Shown here piece by piece: positions 14,294-22,238 of a stretch of DNA of 41,121 bases. Numbering within the stretch: the stretch's first letter is position 1; each line of letters starts with the position of its first letter. The stretch spans positions 1-41,121 of the forward strand of contig JAEYTA010000090.1 of assembly GCA_023434265.1 (NCBI GenBank), written 5' to 3'. Both the position numbers and the translations under genes were made by a program. The notes under the pieces are model-generated. The model was not told the DNA's origin and searched no databases. It was given only the letters and a program-made list of their open reading frames with translations. The DNA is from Pseudomonadota bacterium. Lineage in GTDB: Bacteria > Pseudomonadota > Alphaproteobacteria > Caulobacterales > Caulobacteraceae.

Positions 14294-15718
14294 TCAGTGC
14301 GCCGCCGCCTCCGCCGGCCGCATGGCCCGGAAGTCGACGTCGGAATCGGCGATCAGATAGACCAGCGCGGCCCAGGCGGCGACGTTCTGGCTCAGCTGCT
14401 CCGGATCGATCTTGTCCAGGGTGTCGTCGGCCGTGTGGTGCAGGTCGAAATAGCGCGTGCCGTCCTGGTTCAGCCCGAACACCGGCACGCCCGCAGCCGC
14501 CAGCGGCCCGATGTCGGCCCCGCCGTGCAGCTCCGGCTGCGGCGACGGCAGCACGCCGATCGGATACAGCACCTGCGCCGCGATGCGGGCGAACTCGGAC
14601 CCCTGCGCCCCGGGCGGCAGACCCAGCGCATAGATCCGGTCGGCGCCGAAGTCGCTCTCGCCGGCGATGACGTGCGTCTCCACCGCATCGCCAATGCCGC
14701 GCAGATAGGCGCCGCCGCCGTTGCCGACGTTGTTGGGCTGGTCGACCTCTTCCGAGCCGTACAGGACGACCCGGATTGTCCGCGCCGGCCACCGCCCCGA
14801 CTCCGCGATGGCCTTGGCCGCCGCCAGGGTGATGCCCCCGCCGGCGCCGTCGTCGATGGCCCCGGTGCCCAGGTCCCAGCTGTCCATGTGCGAGCCCAGC
14901 ACGATCACTTCCCCGGGCCGCGAGGCGCCGGGGATCTCGCCGATGACGTTCTGCGACACCGTCTCGTAGGTGTGGGCCGTCGACGACAGGCTCAGCCGCA
15001 CGGTTTCGCCCATGGCGATCAGCCGCGACAGCTGGTCGGCGTCGGGCGCCGCGAGGGCGAAGCCCGGGATCGGCACCCGTCCGTCGATGTAGCGGGTCGT
15101 GCCGGTGTGCGGCATGCGGTGCTCGTCCGAGCCGACCGACCGCATGATGAAGGCCGACGCCCCCTTGGCCGCCGCCGCCCCCGGCCCGGCCCCGCGAATA
15201 CGGGTCAGCGGGCCGTAGCCGGCGCCGCTGTTGGTCGCGATCAGCTGCCCCGCGTCGACATAGGCGATCTTGCCCGCCAGCGAGCCTTCGGGCGCGGCGT
15301 TCAGCTCTTCCAGTGTCTCGAAGCGCACCACCTCGGCCTCCATCGTCCCGTTGGTGCCCGGCGAATGGCCCAGCGCCGCGGCCACCAGCCGCTGCGGTCG
15401 CGCGCCGACGATGGCCACGCTTTCCTCGCCCCGCTCCCAGCCGACCAGCGGGAACTGCTCGATGCGCACATTGCGGAAGCCGTGCTCGCGCATGTAGTCG
15501 GCCGCCCAGGCCGAGGCGTCCTGCTCGGCCTTCGAGCCCGCCGGCCGGGCTCCGAAGCGGGTCGTCAGCTGGGTCACGTAGTCGAGGGCGATGTTCTCCG
15601 CCATGGCCGCGTCGCGGATGCGTTCCGCCCGTTGGATGGTGGCGGCGTCCTGCGCCAGGGCCGGGGCGGCGAAGGTCAGCGCGAGCGCGCTGGCGGCGAG
15701 GAGGGGGGACAGGCGCAT
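14294..15718 (-). CDS. Secreted M28-family zinc metallopeptidase
   Basis: The 474-residue protein starts with a signal peptide (MRLSPLLAASALALTFAAPA, cleavage after ALAQ at about residue 23). A protease-associated insert lies in the middle. Dinuclear-zinc ligands of M28 aminopeptidases are visible: His277 and Asp290 in GSHMDSWDLGTGAIDDGAGG, the Glu pair at about 323-324 (YGSEEVDQ), Asp356 (GESDFGAD) and His428 (DLHHTADDT). It probably acts in the periplasm or outside the cell as an aminopeptidase or carboxypeptidase. tRNA-Leu follows after 9 bases on the same strand. The ATG start is supported by the signal peptide. Confidence 0.92.
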   Translation of the reverse strand: MRLSPLLAASALALTFAAPALAQDAATIQRAERIRDAAMAENIALDYVTQLTTRFGARPAGSKAEQDASAWAADYMREHGFRNVRIEQFPLVGWERGEESVAIVGARPQRLVAAALGHSPGTNGTMEAEVVRFETLEELNAAPEGSLAGKIAYVDAGQLIATNSGAGYGPLTRIRGAGPGAAAAKGASAFIMRSVGSDEHRMPHTGTTRYIDGRVPIPGFALAAPDADQLSRLIAMGETVRLSLSSTAHTYETVSQNVIGEIPGASRPGEVIVLGSHMDSWDLGTGAIDDGAGGGITLAAAKAIAESGRWPARTIRVVLYGSEEVDQPNNVGNGGGAYLRGIGDAVETHVIAGESDFGADRIYALGLPPGAQGSEFARIAAQVLYPIGVLPSPQPELHGGADIGPLAAAGVPVFGLNQDGTRYFDLHHTADDTLDKIDPEQLSQNVAAWAALVYLIADSDVDFRAMRPAEAAAH

Positions 15719-15800
15719 AGAAACTCCGGAGCGCGGGAGAAGGACTGCAACCTAGCGACCGCTCGCGTTCCCGGAAAGCGCCACGACCTCTTTGGCCTGA

Positions 15801-16148
15801 TCAGGGCCGATAACCGCAGTCGACGACGAAATAACTGACCGCAAGTGCGCCGGCGAGACCGACGAGAAGTCCGGCGACGGTCACCAGCAGCCATCTAATA
15901 TCGGTCTTGGGGGCGCTGTGATTGATCTCGAGGAAAGACACAGCTCCGGCCATCAGAAGACCGAGAAATGCTGGCGGGGCTACAAAGAACAACCAGCCCA
16001 ACTCCGGGGAATAGCTGGGAGGTAATGCCCCGCAGCGCGCCAGATCGAAGTCGTAGCTGCTCTCAACGGCCCAAGCTGTGAGGCCCAAAAGCGACGCCGC
16101 CAGGACCACGACTGCACTGGCCGCGACCAGCCGCCTGTAAGAACGCAT
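15801..16148 (-). CDS. Small integral membrane protein, unknown function
   Basis: The 115-residue protein has three predicted hydrophobic helices, at about residues 7-28, 49-72 and 84-109. A short loop between helices 1 and 2 contains YDFDLARCGALPPSYSPELG. A second cysteine lies near the C-terminus (DCGYRP), so the two could pair in the periplasm. The ATG at 16148 has a strong GGGGGAG site 5 bases upstream. No family recognised. Codon use is less GC-skewed than in its neighbours, suggesting relaxed selection or more recent acquisition. It is divergent from the META-like lipoprotein gene (129 bases between the starts). Confidence 0.65.
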   Translation of the reverse strand: MRSYRRLVAASAVVVLAASLLGLTAWAVESSYDFDLARCGALPPSYSPELGWLFFVAPPAFLGLLMAGAVSFLEINHSAPKTDIRWLLVTVAGLLVGLAGALAVSYFVVDCGYRP

Positions 16149-16277
16149 CGCGACTCCCCCTCGGCGACCGACGGACCGTAGACGACCCTCGCGGGTGAGT
16201 GAACCCGGTTCAGCTTCCGCAGATGCGCCCACGGCCACGCCATCAATCCGCCGCCTTGGCCGCCGGGAAATGCGCAG

Positions 16278-17051
16278 ATGCGTATTCTGCTCGCCGCCCT
16301 GTGCCTCGCCGCCTGTTCGCCGGGACCGGCCTCGACCGAACCGGCGCCGGCCGACGCCCCGCATGCCGCCGGGCAGTCGGCCGCCGGAGACCTCAGCGGC
16401 GAATGGCGTCTCGTCGAAATGAACGGCCGCCGTCCGGCCGAGGCGGGCGGCGAAGCGGCGGTCCCGATCACCATGACGGTCGGCGACTTCAGCTTCCGGG
16501 CCCGGTCCCAGTGTATCGCCATCTGGCGGCGCTACGAGCGGCGGGGGGACGGGCTGGTCGTGACCCCGCTCAATCCCGGGGCCATGTGCGCCCGCGCCCT
16601 GTCGCCGTGGGAGACCGAGTTCGGCCGCACCCTGTCAGGCGTCACCGCCGCCTCGCGCGCGGAGGGGGTGCTGCGTCTCCGGGGCCCGGCGGGGGAGCTG
16701 GCGTTCGAGCCGGCGCCGCCGGCGCCGCGCGAAAGCTTCACCGGCCGCTGGCGGCTGCGTTTCGTCCATGGCGCCTCGCCGCCGGCCGGCGAACGGCCGC
16801 TGGAGATCACGGTCACCGACGACCGCATCACGGCCGACGCCTGCGTCTTCGCCGGGTGGCGCTACCGACAGGACGGGCAGCTGCTGGAAGTCACGCCTCT
16901 GGAGGAGCCAGTCTGCGAACGCACCCTGACGCCGTCGGAGCAGCGCTTCAGCGCATTCATGCGCGGCCTGAACCGGGCGACGATCATCGACGGCGGGGCC
17001 CTGATCCTCGACAGCGCGGCCGAGCAGCTGGAGTTTCGGAGGGTCGAATGA
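16278..17051 (+). CDS. META/HslJ-like lipoprotein with two repeated domains
   Basis: The 257-residue protein has a lipoprotein signal peptide ending in LAAC (Cys13). It then carries two similar META/HslJ-like units: SGEWRLVEMNGRRP at about residue 39 and TGRWRLRFVHGASPP at about residue 154. Each is followed by an ITMTVGDFSF or ITVTDDRITA strand and a CARALSPWETEF or CERTLTPSEQRF segment. The matching cysteines and the L[ST]P[WS]E patterns support an internal duplication. Related proteins are envelope stress or heat-shock lipoproteins; the molecular role is unknown. Its stop lies 1 base from the convergent DUF3297 stop. Confidence 0.7.
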   Translation: MRILLAALCLAACSPGPASTEPAPADAPHAAGQSAAGDLSGEWRLVEMNGRRPAEAGGEAAVPITMTVGDFSFRARSQCIAIWRRYERRGDGLVVTPLNPGAMCARALSPWETEFGRTLSGVTAASRAEGVLRLRGPAGELAFEPAPPAPRESFTGRWRLRFVHGASPPAGERPLEITVTDDRITADACVFAGWRYRQDGQLLEVTPLEEPVCERTLTPSEQRFSAFMRGLNRATIIDGGALILDSAAEQLEFRRVE

Positions 17052-17052
17052 C

Positions 17053-17292
17053 CTATTCGCCCTTCACGTAAGGCTCCACCGGCCCCTGCAGCTTGACCGT
17101 CAGCGCCTTGCCGCGGCGGTCGACGCGGTTGCCCACCGCCAGCCGCACCCAGCCTTCCGAGACGCAGTATTCCTCGACGTTGGTCTTCTCCTCGCCCTTG
17201 AAGCGCACGCCGATGCCCTTCGCCAGCACGTCGGCGTCGTGGAAGGGGCTGTCGGGGTCGACGCAGAGGCGGTCGGGCAGGACGTCGGTCAT
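17053..17292 (-). CDS. DUF3297 family protein
   Basis: The 79-residue protein matches DUF3297 along its whole length: DRLCVDPDSPFHDADVLAKG, then GIGVRFKGEEKTNVEEYCVS, EGWVRLAV, and a C-terminal LTVKLQGPVEPY. The family is small, conserved in proteobacteria and without known function. The length fits the family. It is divergent from the alpha/beta hydrolase gene (125 bases between the starts), where a perfect palindrome and a conserved motif lie. Confidence 0.88.
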   Translation of the reverse strand: MTDVLPDRLCVDPDSPFHDADVLAKGIGVRFKGEEKTNVEEYCVSEGWVRLAVGNRVDRRGKALTVKLQGPVEPYVKGE

Positions 17293-17360
17293 GGCGGGTC
17301 TCGCAGGCGAAATCAGCCGCCGCCTTTAGCCGACCCGCCGCCGCGCTCCAAGGCTTGACC

Positions 17361-17373
17361 TGACGCCGCGTCA
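17361..17373. promoter_or_regulatory. Perfect palindrome TGACGCCGCGTCA in the DUF3297/hydrolase intergenic region
   Basis: Six-base arms TGACGC/GCGTCA flank a central C, placed directly after a -35-like TTGACC (17355-17360). With CC in front it repeats 14 of 15 bases at 6107-6121 upstream of the HxlR gene. It is a good candidate operator for a dimeric repressor controlling the hydrolase gene. Confidence 0.5.
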
Positions 17374-17385
17374 TCGGCCTAGGTT

Positions 17386-17406
17386 CGTTGCGAAACAGGA
17401 CGGACC
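17386..17406. promoter_or_regulatory. Conserved intergenic motif, copy 2 (CGTWGCGAAACARGAC core)
   Basis: 18 of 21 bases match 6051-6071. Here it lies 12 bases upstream of the alpha/beta hydrolase start and downstream of the palindrome; at the HxlR gene the order of the two motifs is reversed. Function is unknown. Confidence 0.4.
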
Positions 17407-17417
17407 CGGACCCGCCC

Positions 17418-18296
17418 ATGACCGACCTCTCCACGCGCGACTTTACCGCCCCCGCCGCCGACGGCTTTCCGCTGTCGATGCGGCTGGTCTCCCCGCCCGC
17501 GCCGGCCGCCGGCGTGCTGGTCAGCTCCGGCACCGGCTTCCCCAAGGGGTTCTACGACCGCTTCGCACGCCACATCGCCGCCAATGGCGCCGCGGTCCTG
17601 ACCTACGACTACCGCGGCATCGCCGGTTCCCGGCCGGACGACCTCGCCGCCATGAGGATGGACTATCCCGATTGGGGCCGCCTTGACACGCCGGCGGCGC
17701 TGGACGCCCTCGCCGAGGCCGCGCCGGGCCTGCCCCTGCTCCACGTCGGCCACAGCGTCGGCGGCCACTTCCTCGGCTTCATGCCGAACCACCACCGCAT
17801 CGCCCGCCACGCCTTCGTCTCGGTCGGCAGCGGCTGGTGGGGCGGCCACCACCGGACCTACAACCCGCTCGAGCTGTTCTTCTGGCACGTCTACGGCCCG
17901 CAAAGCCTGGCCCGGCGCGGCTACGTCCGCGGCGGCGGCCTCTGGGCCGGGACCGATCTGCCGCGCGGCGTGTTCGAGACCTGGAAGCGCTGGTGCCACG
18001 ACCGCGACTACTTCCTCCCCGAACTGCGGGACCGCCTGCGGCCCCACCACTTCGACGCCGTGACCGCCCCGATCTGCTCGTGGCTGTTCACCGACGACCC
18101 CATCGCCACCCCCGCCGCCTCGGAGAGCCTGCTGCGCATCTACCCCGCCGCCTCGAAGGAAACCGTGCTCCGCAGCCCCGCCGACTACGGCGTCCGTCGC
18201 ATCGGCCACGAGGGCGCTTTCCGCCGTGGGATGGAGCCGCTCTGGGACGAGATCGCCGACTGGCTGCTTGAACCCGCGCCCGCGCCGCATAGGTAA
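17418..18296 (+). CDS. Alpha/beta-fold hydrolase
   Basis: The 292-residue protein has an alpha/beta-hydrolase layout: the oxyanion-loop strand VLVSSGTGFPKGFYDRFA, then YDYRGIAGS. A nucleophile elbow GHSVGG has Ser113 as the probable nucleophile. A likely acid (TDDPIAT) and histidine (RIGHEGAF) follow near the C-terminus. Substrate is unknown; the sequence resembles predicted serine hydrolases annotated only as alpha/beta hydrolase. I chose the ATG at 17418. An in-frame TTG at 17388 falls inside the conserved upstream motif and is less likely. The aldo/keto reductase gene follows after 25 bases, so the two probably form an operon. Confidence 0.85.
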   Translation: MTDLSTRDFTAPAADGFPLSMRLVSPPAPAAGVLVSSGTGFPKGFYDRFARHIAANGAAVLTYDYRGIAGSRPDDLAAMRMDYPDWGRLDTPAALDALAEAAPGLPLLHVGHSVGGHFLGFMPNHHRIARHAFVSVGSGWWGGHHRTYNPLELFFWHVYGPQSLARRGYVRGGGLWAGTDLPRGVFETWKRWCHDRDYFLPELRDRLRPHHFDAVTAPICSWLFTDDPIATPAASESLLRIYPAASKETVLRSPADYGVRRIGHEGAFRRGMEPLWDEIADWLLEPAPAPHR

Positions 18297-18321
18297 GCCG
18301 CCCCAAGCACCGGAGCCTGCC

Positions 18322-19173
18322 ATGACCGACCAGCCCGCGATCGCCGTCGACGGAAACCGCATCCCCCTGCTCGGCTTCGGCACCTGGATGCTGGAGCCGG
18401 CCGACGCCCGCCGCATGGTCGCGGAGGCCCTGCGCATCGGCTACCGCCACATCGACACGGCGTGGATCTACCGCAACGAGAACGCCGTCGGCGACGGCAT
18501 CCGCGACGCCGTCGACGCCGGCCACATCGCCCGCGAGGACGTCTGGCTGACCACCAAGGTCTGGGTCGACCACTTCCACCGCGACGACCTGCTGAAGCAG
18601 GCTGAGGAGTCCGCCGCCAGCCTTGGCTTCACCCCCGACCTGCTGCTGCTGCACTGGCCCAGGCCGAAGCCGTCGTTCGAGGAGACCCTCGGCGCCCTGA
18701 ACGAGGCGAAGGGCCGCGGCCTGACCCGCGCCATCGGCCTGTCCAACTTCCCCTCGGCCGAGTTCCGCCGCGCCCAGTCCCTGTCGCCGGCCCGGCTGAT
18801 CACCAACCAGGTCGAGTACCACCCCTATCTCAAGCTCTCGACCCTGAAGGCCACGGCGCGCGAGCTGGGCTCGTCGATCACCGCCTGGTCGCCGCTGGCC
18901 CAGGGCAAGGTCGCCGACGACCCGACGCTACAGGACATCGCCCGCGTCCACGGCAAGACGCCAGGCCAGATCACCCTGCGCTGGCTGATCCAGCAGGACG
19001 TCATCGCCATCCCGCGCACGGCGAAGGAATCGCGCGCCGCCGAGAACTTCGACATCTTCGACTTCCAGCTCTCCGGCGAGGAGATGGACCGCATCCACGC
19101 CCTCGCCCGTCCCGACGGCCGTCTCGGCGACTGGATTGATCCCGCCTTCCAATGGGATCAGGAATGGAGCTGA
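18322..19173 (+). CDS. Aldo/keto reductase (2,5-diketo-D-gluconate reductase-like)
   Basis: The 283-residue protein is an AKR-family NAD(P)H-dependent carbonyl reductase. The catalytic tetrad is visible: Asp45 and Tyr50 (HIDTAWIY), Lys79 (TTKVW) and His111 (LLLLHWP). The cofactor-binding AIPRTAKESRAAENFDIF segment follows near the C-terminus, with ITNQVEYHPYL in the middle. This matches the DkgA/DkgB-like group acting on small aldehydes and ketones, but the substrate cannot be read from sequence. Codon-optimal, strong CDS. It follows the alpha/beta hydrolase after 25 bases; a perfect hairpin lies right after its stop. Confidence 0.92.
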   Translation: MTDQPAIAVDGNRIPLLGFGTWMLEPADARRMVAEALRIGYRHIDTAWIYRNENAVGDGIRDAVDAGHIAREDVWLTTKVWVDHFHRDDLLKQAEESAASLGFTPDLLLLHWPRPKPSFEETLGALNEAKGRGLTRAIGLSNFPSAEFRRAQSLSPARLITNQVEYHPYLKLSTLKATARELGSSITAWSPLAQGKVADDPTLQDIARVHGKTPGQITLRWLIQQDVIAIPRTAKESRAAENFDIFDFQLSGEEMDRIHALARPDGRLGDWIDPAFQWDQEWS

Positions 19174-19174
19174 G

Positions 19175-19193
19175 GCGCGGTCGCTGACCGCGC
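19175..19193 (+). terminator. Perfect GC hairpin after the aldo/keto reductase gene
   Basis: GCGCGGTC (19175-19182) and GACCGCGC (19186-19193) form a perfect 8-bp stem with a 3-base loop, starting 2 bases after the stop codon. No T-tract follows, so it may protect the mRNA end or act with Rho instead of as a classical intrinsic terminator. Confidence 0.4.
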
Positions 19194-19245
19194 GAGCGGG
19201 ACGGCGCCCAACCCGGCGCCGGCCGTTAGCGCCAGGAGGACGCCC

Positions 19246-19494
19246 ATGGGCTCGATCCACGGCTTTCCCGGCGTCGATCCGCAGGATGCAGCGGTCGGCG
19301 CCCGGCTGAAACGATGGCGCGAAGCGCGCGGCCTGTCGCTCGACGACCTCGCCGAGGCCGCCCGCACCTCCGCCGAGGACCTGCGCCGCGCCGAGGCCGG
19401 CCGCGGCCACCTCGACAGCGCCGCCATTGGCGCGGTCACGGCCGCCCTCCACCTGCCGCTCTGGGCCCTCGTCTCCGACACGCGCGCCTACTGA
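19246..19494 (+). CDS. XRE-family helix-turn-helix protein
   Basis: The 82-residue protein is one Cro/C1-type HTH domain at about residues 18-75 (GARLKRWREARGLSLDDLAE, then SAEDLRRAEAGRGHLD). It is preceded by a short Gly/Pro tail (FPGVDPQDAAV). The ATG follows CCAGGAGGACGCCC, a strong Shine-Dalgarno. Small single-domain XRE proteins are usually DNA-binding regulators; the target here is unknown. The next gene, ubiD, starts 42 bases downstream on the same strand, but a regulatory link is only a guess. Confidence 0.82.
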   Translation: MGSIHGFPGVDPQDAAVGARLKRWREARGLSLDDLAEAARTSAEDLRRAEAGRGHLDSAAIGAVTAALHLPLWALVSDTRAY

Positions 19495-19536
19495 CCGCAG
19501 GTGACAGGCGGCGCGGCCCCGCCTAAGCCTCGCCGC

Positions 19537-21063
19537 ATGGCCTACCGATCCCTCCGCGACTTCATCGAGCAGCTGGAAGCCCAGGGCGAGCTGGTCCGCG
19601 TCTCCGAACCGGTCTCCACCCACCTCGAGATGACCGAGATCCAGACCCGCCTGCTGCGCAACGGCGGCCCGGCGGTGCTGTTCGAGAAGCCGGTCATGCC
19701 CGATGGGTCGATCAGCCCGATCCCCTGCTTGGCCAACCTGTTCGGTACGGTGAAGCGGGTGGCCATGGGCGTGACCCTCGAGAAGAAGACCCGCACCACC
19801 GCCGCCGAACTGCGCGAGGTCGGGGAGCTGCTCGCCTTCCTGCGCAACCCGACCCCGCCGCGCGGCTTCGGCGACGCCATGGAAATGCTGCCGCTGGCCC
19901 AGACGGTGATGTCGATGCGGCCGAAGACGGTGAAGTCCGCCCCCGTCCAGCAGGTCGTTCTCAAGGGCGACGACATCGACCTCACCGCCCTGCCCGTGCA
20001 GGGCTGCTGGCCCGGCGAGCCGGCCCCGCTGATCACCTGGGGACTGGTGGTGACCAAGGGGCCCTCCGACGCCCGCGAGGACGACTTCAACCTCGGCATC
20101 TACCGCATGCAGGTGCTCGGCAAGGACCGCGCCATCATGCGCTGGCTCGCCCACCGCGGCGGGGCCCAGCACTACGCCCGCCACAAGAAGAAGAGCACCG
20201 GGCCCCTGCCCTGCGCCGTCGTCCTCGGCGCCGATCCGGGAACCATCCTCGCCGCCGTGACGCCTGTGCCGGACACCCTCAGCGAGTACCAGTTCGCCGG
20301 CCTCCTGCGCGGGGCCAAGGCCGAGCTGGTCCCCTGCAAGACCGTGCCCTTGATGGTCCCGGCCCAGGCCGAAATCGTTCTGGAGGGCCACGTCCTGCTC
20401 GACGAGCACGCCCCCGAGGGCCCCTATGGCGACCACACCGGCTACTACAACTCGGTCGAGACCTTCCCGGTCTTCCAGGTCAGCGCGATCACCATGCGCC
20501 GCGACCCGATCTACCTGACCACCTTCACCGGCCGCCCGCCGGACGAGCCTTCGGTGCTGGGCGAGGCCCTGAACGAGGTCTTCATCCCCCTGCTCCAGCA
20601 GCAGTTCCCCGAGATCGTCGACTTCTGGCTCCCACCCGAAGGCTGCAGCTACCGCATCGCCGTGGTGTCGATGAAGAAGGCCTACCCCGGCCACGCCAAG
20701 CGGGTGATGCTGGGCGTCTGGAGCTACCTGCGCCAGTTCATGTACACCAAGTGGGTCATCGTCGTTGACCACGACATCGACGCCCGCGACTGGAAGCAGG
20801 TGATGTGGGCCATCTCCACGAAGATGGACCCTGCCCGCGACATCACCGTCATCGAGAACACCCCCATCGACTATCTCGACTTCGCCAGCCCGGATAGCGG
20901 CCTCGGCTCCAAGATCGGCCTCGACGCCACCGACAAGTGGCCGCCCGAGACCAGGCGCGAATGGGGCGAGGAGATCCGCATGGACGACACGGTGGTCGAG
21001 CGGGTGTCGGAAATCTGGGATCGCCTCGGCCTGCCGGGCGACGGCTCGCCGATCTGGAAGTGA
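19537..21063 (+). CDS. ubiD: UbiD-family decarboxylase (4-hydroxy-3-polyprenylbenzoate decarboxylase)
   Basis: The 508-residue protein matches UbiD in length and motifs: MAYRSLRDFIEQLEAQGELV at the N-terminus, DFNLGIYRMQVLGKDRAIMRW, EGPYGDHTGYYN with the acidic residues that serve catalysis and cofactor binding, and VVVDHDIDARDWKQVMWA. UbiD uses prenylated FMN made by UbiX to decarboxylate 3-polyprenyl-4-hydroxybenzoate during ubiquinone synthesis. ubiX is not in the window. I chose the ATG at 19537, directly before the conserved N-terminus; there is no strong Shine-Dalgarno. Biosynthetic UbiD fits better than an aromatic catabolic homologue. Confidence 0.94.
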   Translation: MAYRSLRDFIEQLEAQGELVRVSEPVSTHLEMTEIQTRLLRNGGPAVLFEKPVMPDGSISPIPCLANLFGTVKRVAMGVTLEKKTRTTAAELREVGELLAFLRNPTPPRGFGDAMEMLPLAQTVMSMRPKTVKSAPVQQVVLKGDDIDLTALPVQGCWPGEPAPLITWGLVVTKGPSDAREDDFNLGIYRMQVLGKDRAIMRWLAHRGGAQHYARHKKKSTGPLPCAVVLGADPGTILAAVTPVPDTLSEYQFAGLLRGAKAELVPCKTVPLMVPAQAEIVLEGHVLLDEHAPEGPYGDHTGYYNSVETFPVFQVSAITMRRDPIYLTTFTGRPPDEPSVLGEALNEVFIPLLQQQFPEIVDFWLPPEGCSYRIAVVSMKKAYPGHAKRVMLGVWSYLRQFMYTKWVIVVDHDIDARDWKQVMWAISTKMDPARDITVIENTPIDYLDFASPDSGLGSKIGLDATDKWPPETRREWGEEIRMDDTVVERVSEIWDRLGLPGDGSPIWK

Positions 21064-21174
21064 GGTCGGACCGCGCCGGACTCCTTCGATCCATGGTCGA
21101 ATGTGTCCAGAAAGCGCTTTTCAGATGACGAAACCGTAATACAACGGGCGTTCGTTCTTCCCCGGAGGCCCCTG

Positions 21175-21510
21175 ATGAAAACCGCCCTTGTCGCCGCCCT
21201 GTCGCTTCTCTTCGCGGCGCCTGTGCTCAGCATTCCGACCGCGTCGGACGCCCAGGTGCTGACCGGCCGGGGCAGCACGCCGCGCAACGCCCCCCGCCGC
21301 CCGGCCCTGTCCGAGGCCGAGCTGGAGCGTCTGTTCGACGCCGAGGACCAGGTCATCGACCTCGATGGCGAGATCGCCGACATCCGCGCCGAGGCCGAGG
21401 CCGCGGGCGGCCTGACCGAGGCCCAACAGCGCCAGATCGCCGAGCTGACCCGCCGCCGCGACGAGGCCCAGCGCACCGTCGACCGGCTGGAGCGCAAGCG
21501 GAACCGCTGA
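21175..21510 (+). CDS. Small secreted coiled-coil protein, unknown function
   Basis: The 111-residue protein begins with a signal peptide (MKTALVAALSLLFAAPVLS, likely cleaved near SDAQ). The mature part is dominated by charged heptads from about residue 45 to the end (LSEAELERLFDAEDQVIDLD, then TEAQQRQIAELTRRRDEAQR). This suggests one or two long coiled-coil helices in the periplasm. CGGAGG lies 7 bases before the ATG. No family recognised. It is followed after 29 bases by a membrane protein gene, possibly co-transcribed. Confidence 0.68.
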   Translation: MKTALVAALSLLFAAPVLSIPTASDAQVLTGRGSTPRNAPRRPALSEAELERLFDAEDQVIDLDGEIADIRAEAEAAGGLTEAQQRQIAELTRRRDEAQRTVDRLERKRNR

Positions 21511-21539
21511 TCCTCCGGGTCTGACGCCGGGGGGCCGAC

Positions 21540-22160
21540 GTGAGCGCGTTCGAGTTCTTCTTCAGCTTCTACGGCCTGCTGCTCGGCCTGTCGGTGGCGG
21601 TGATCGCCACCGGCGTGGCCACCGCCATCCAGCACAGGCGCAAGATCCGCATCGGCTATCTGACGCCGATGCTGGCCCTCTTCGTCGGCCTCGACATCGT
21701 CAGCTTCTGGGACTCGGCCTGGACCAATTTCCGGCATCTGCCGTTCAGCTACGGCCTGCTGGTGGCCGGGCTGGCCATCGCCCTCGTCTACTTCATCGCC
21801 GCCGCCCTGGTCTTTCCGCACGACCTCGACGACGGGCAGTCGCTCGACGACCACTTCTGGGCCAACAAGAAGGTCGTGCTGCTGCTCACCTGCGTGGCCA
21901 ACTTCCTCATGTTCCTCGCCACCGCCGCCGCCAACCTCGGCAAGCCGGACGCCGGCATTCTGGTGGGCGGGTTCGCGGCCGGAGTCGTCGTCTACCTGGC
22001 CCTGACCGTTCCCGCCGCCCTCGCGCGCCGCCCGACGCTCTTCGTCGTCCTGGTCAGTGTGCACATCGCCCTCTATCTCGCCAGCGCCGCCGCCACGGCG
22101 ATGATGCCCACCGCCCTTGAGGCCCTGGCCCCGAACCATCCCGGCGTCAGCGCGCAGTAG
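21540..22160 (+). CDS. Multipass membrane protein, unknown function
   Basis: The 206-residue protein has about five to six predicted transmembrane helices (for example FFFSFYGLLLGLSVAVIATG at the N-terminus). A hydrophilic loop FPHDLDDGQSLDDHFWANKK lies near the middle. The pattern HDLDDGQSLDDHFWANKK-LL is seen in uncharacterised alphaproteobacterial membrane proteins; I know no function. The GTG start at 21540 has a GGGG-rich region upstream instead of a clear Shine-Dalgarno. It sits between the coiled-coil gene and the M14 peptidase gene, all on the plus strand. Confidence 0.65.
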   Translation: MSAFEFFFSFYGLLLGLSVAVIATGVATAIQHRRKIRIGYLTPMLALFVGLDIVSFWDSAWTNFRHLPFSYGLLVAGLAIALVYFIAAALVFPHDLDDGQSLDDHFWANKKVVLLLTCVANFLMFLATAAANLGKPDAGILVGGFAAGVVVYLALTVPAALARRPTLFVVLVSVHIALYLASAAATAMMPTALEALAPNHPGVSAQ

Positions 22161-22238
22161 AGCGAACCGGTCCTGTCGGTCGCCGCCCGGCAAGGGGCCG
22201 CGACTTGCCCCCGGCGGCGGATTGTCCGAGGAGAACCC

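Noticed and set aside
21111..21120. Perfect palindrome AAAGCGCTTT between ubiD and the coiled-coil protein gene
   Set aside because: Only ten bases with no longer symmetry, no T-tract and no second copy; too short to claim as operator or terminator.
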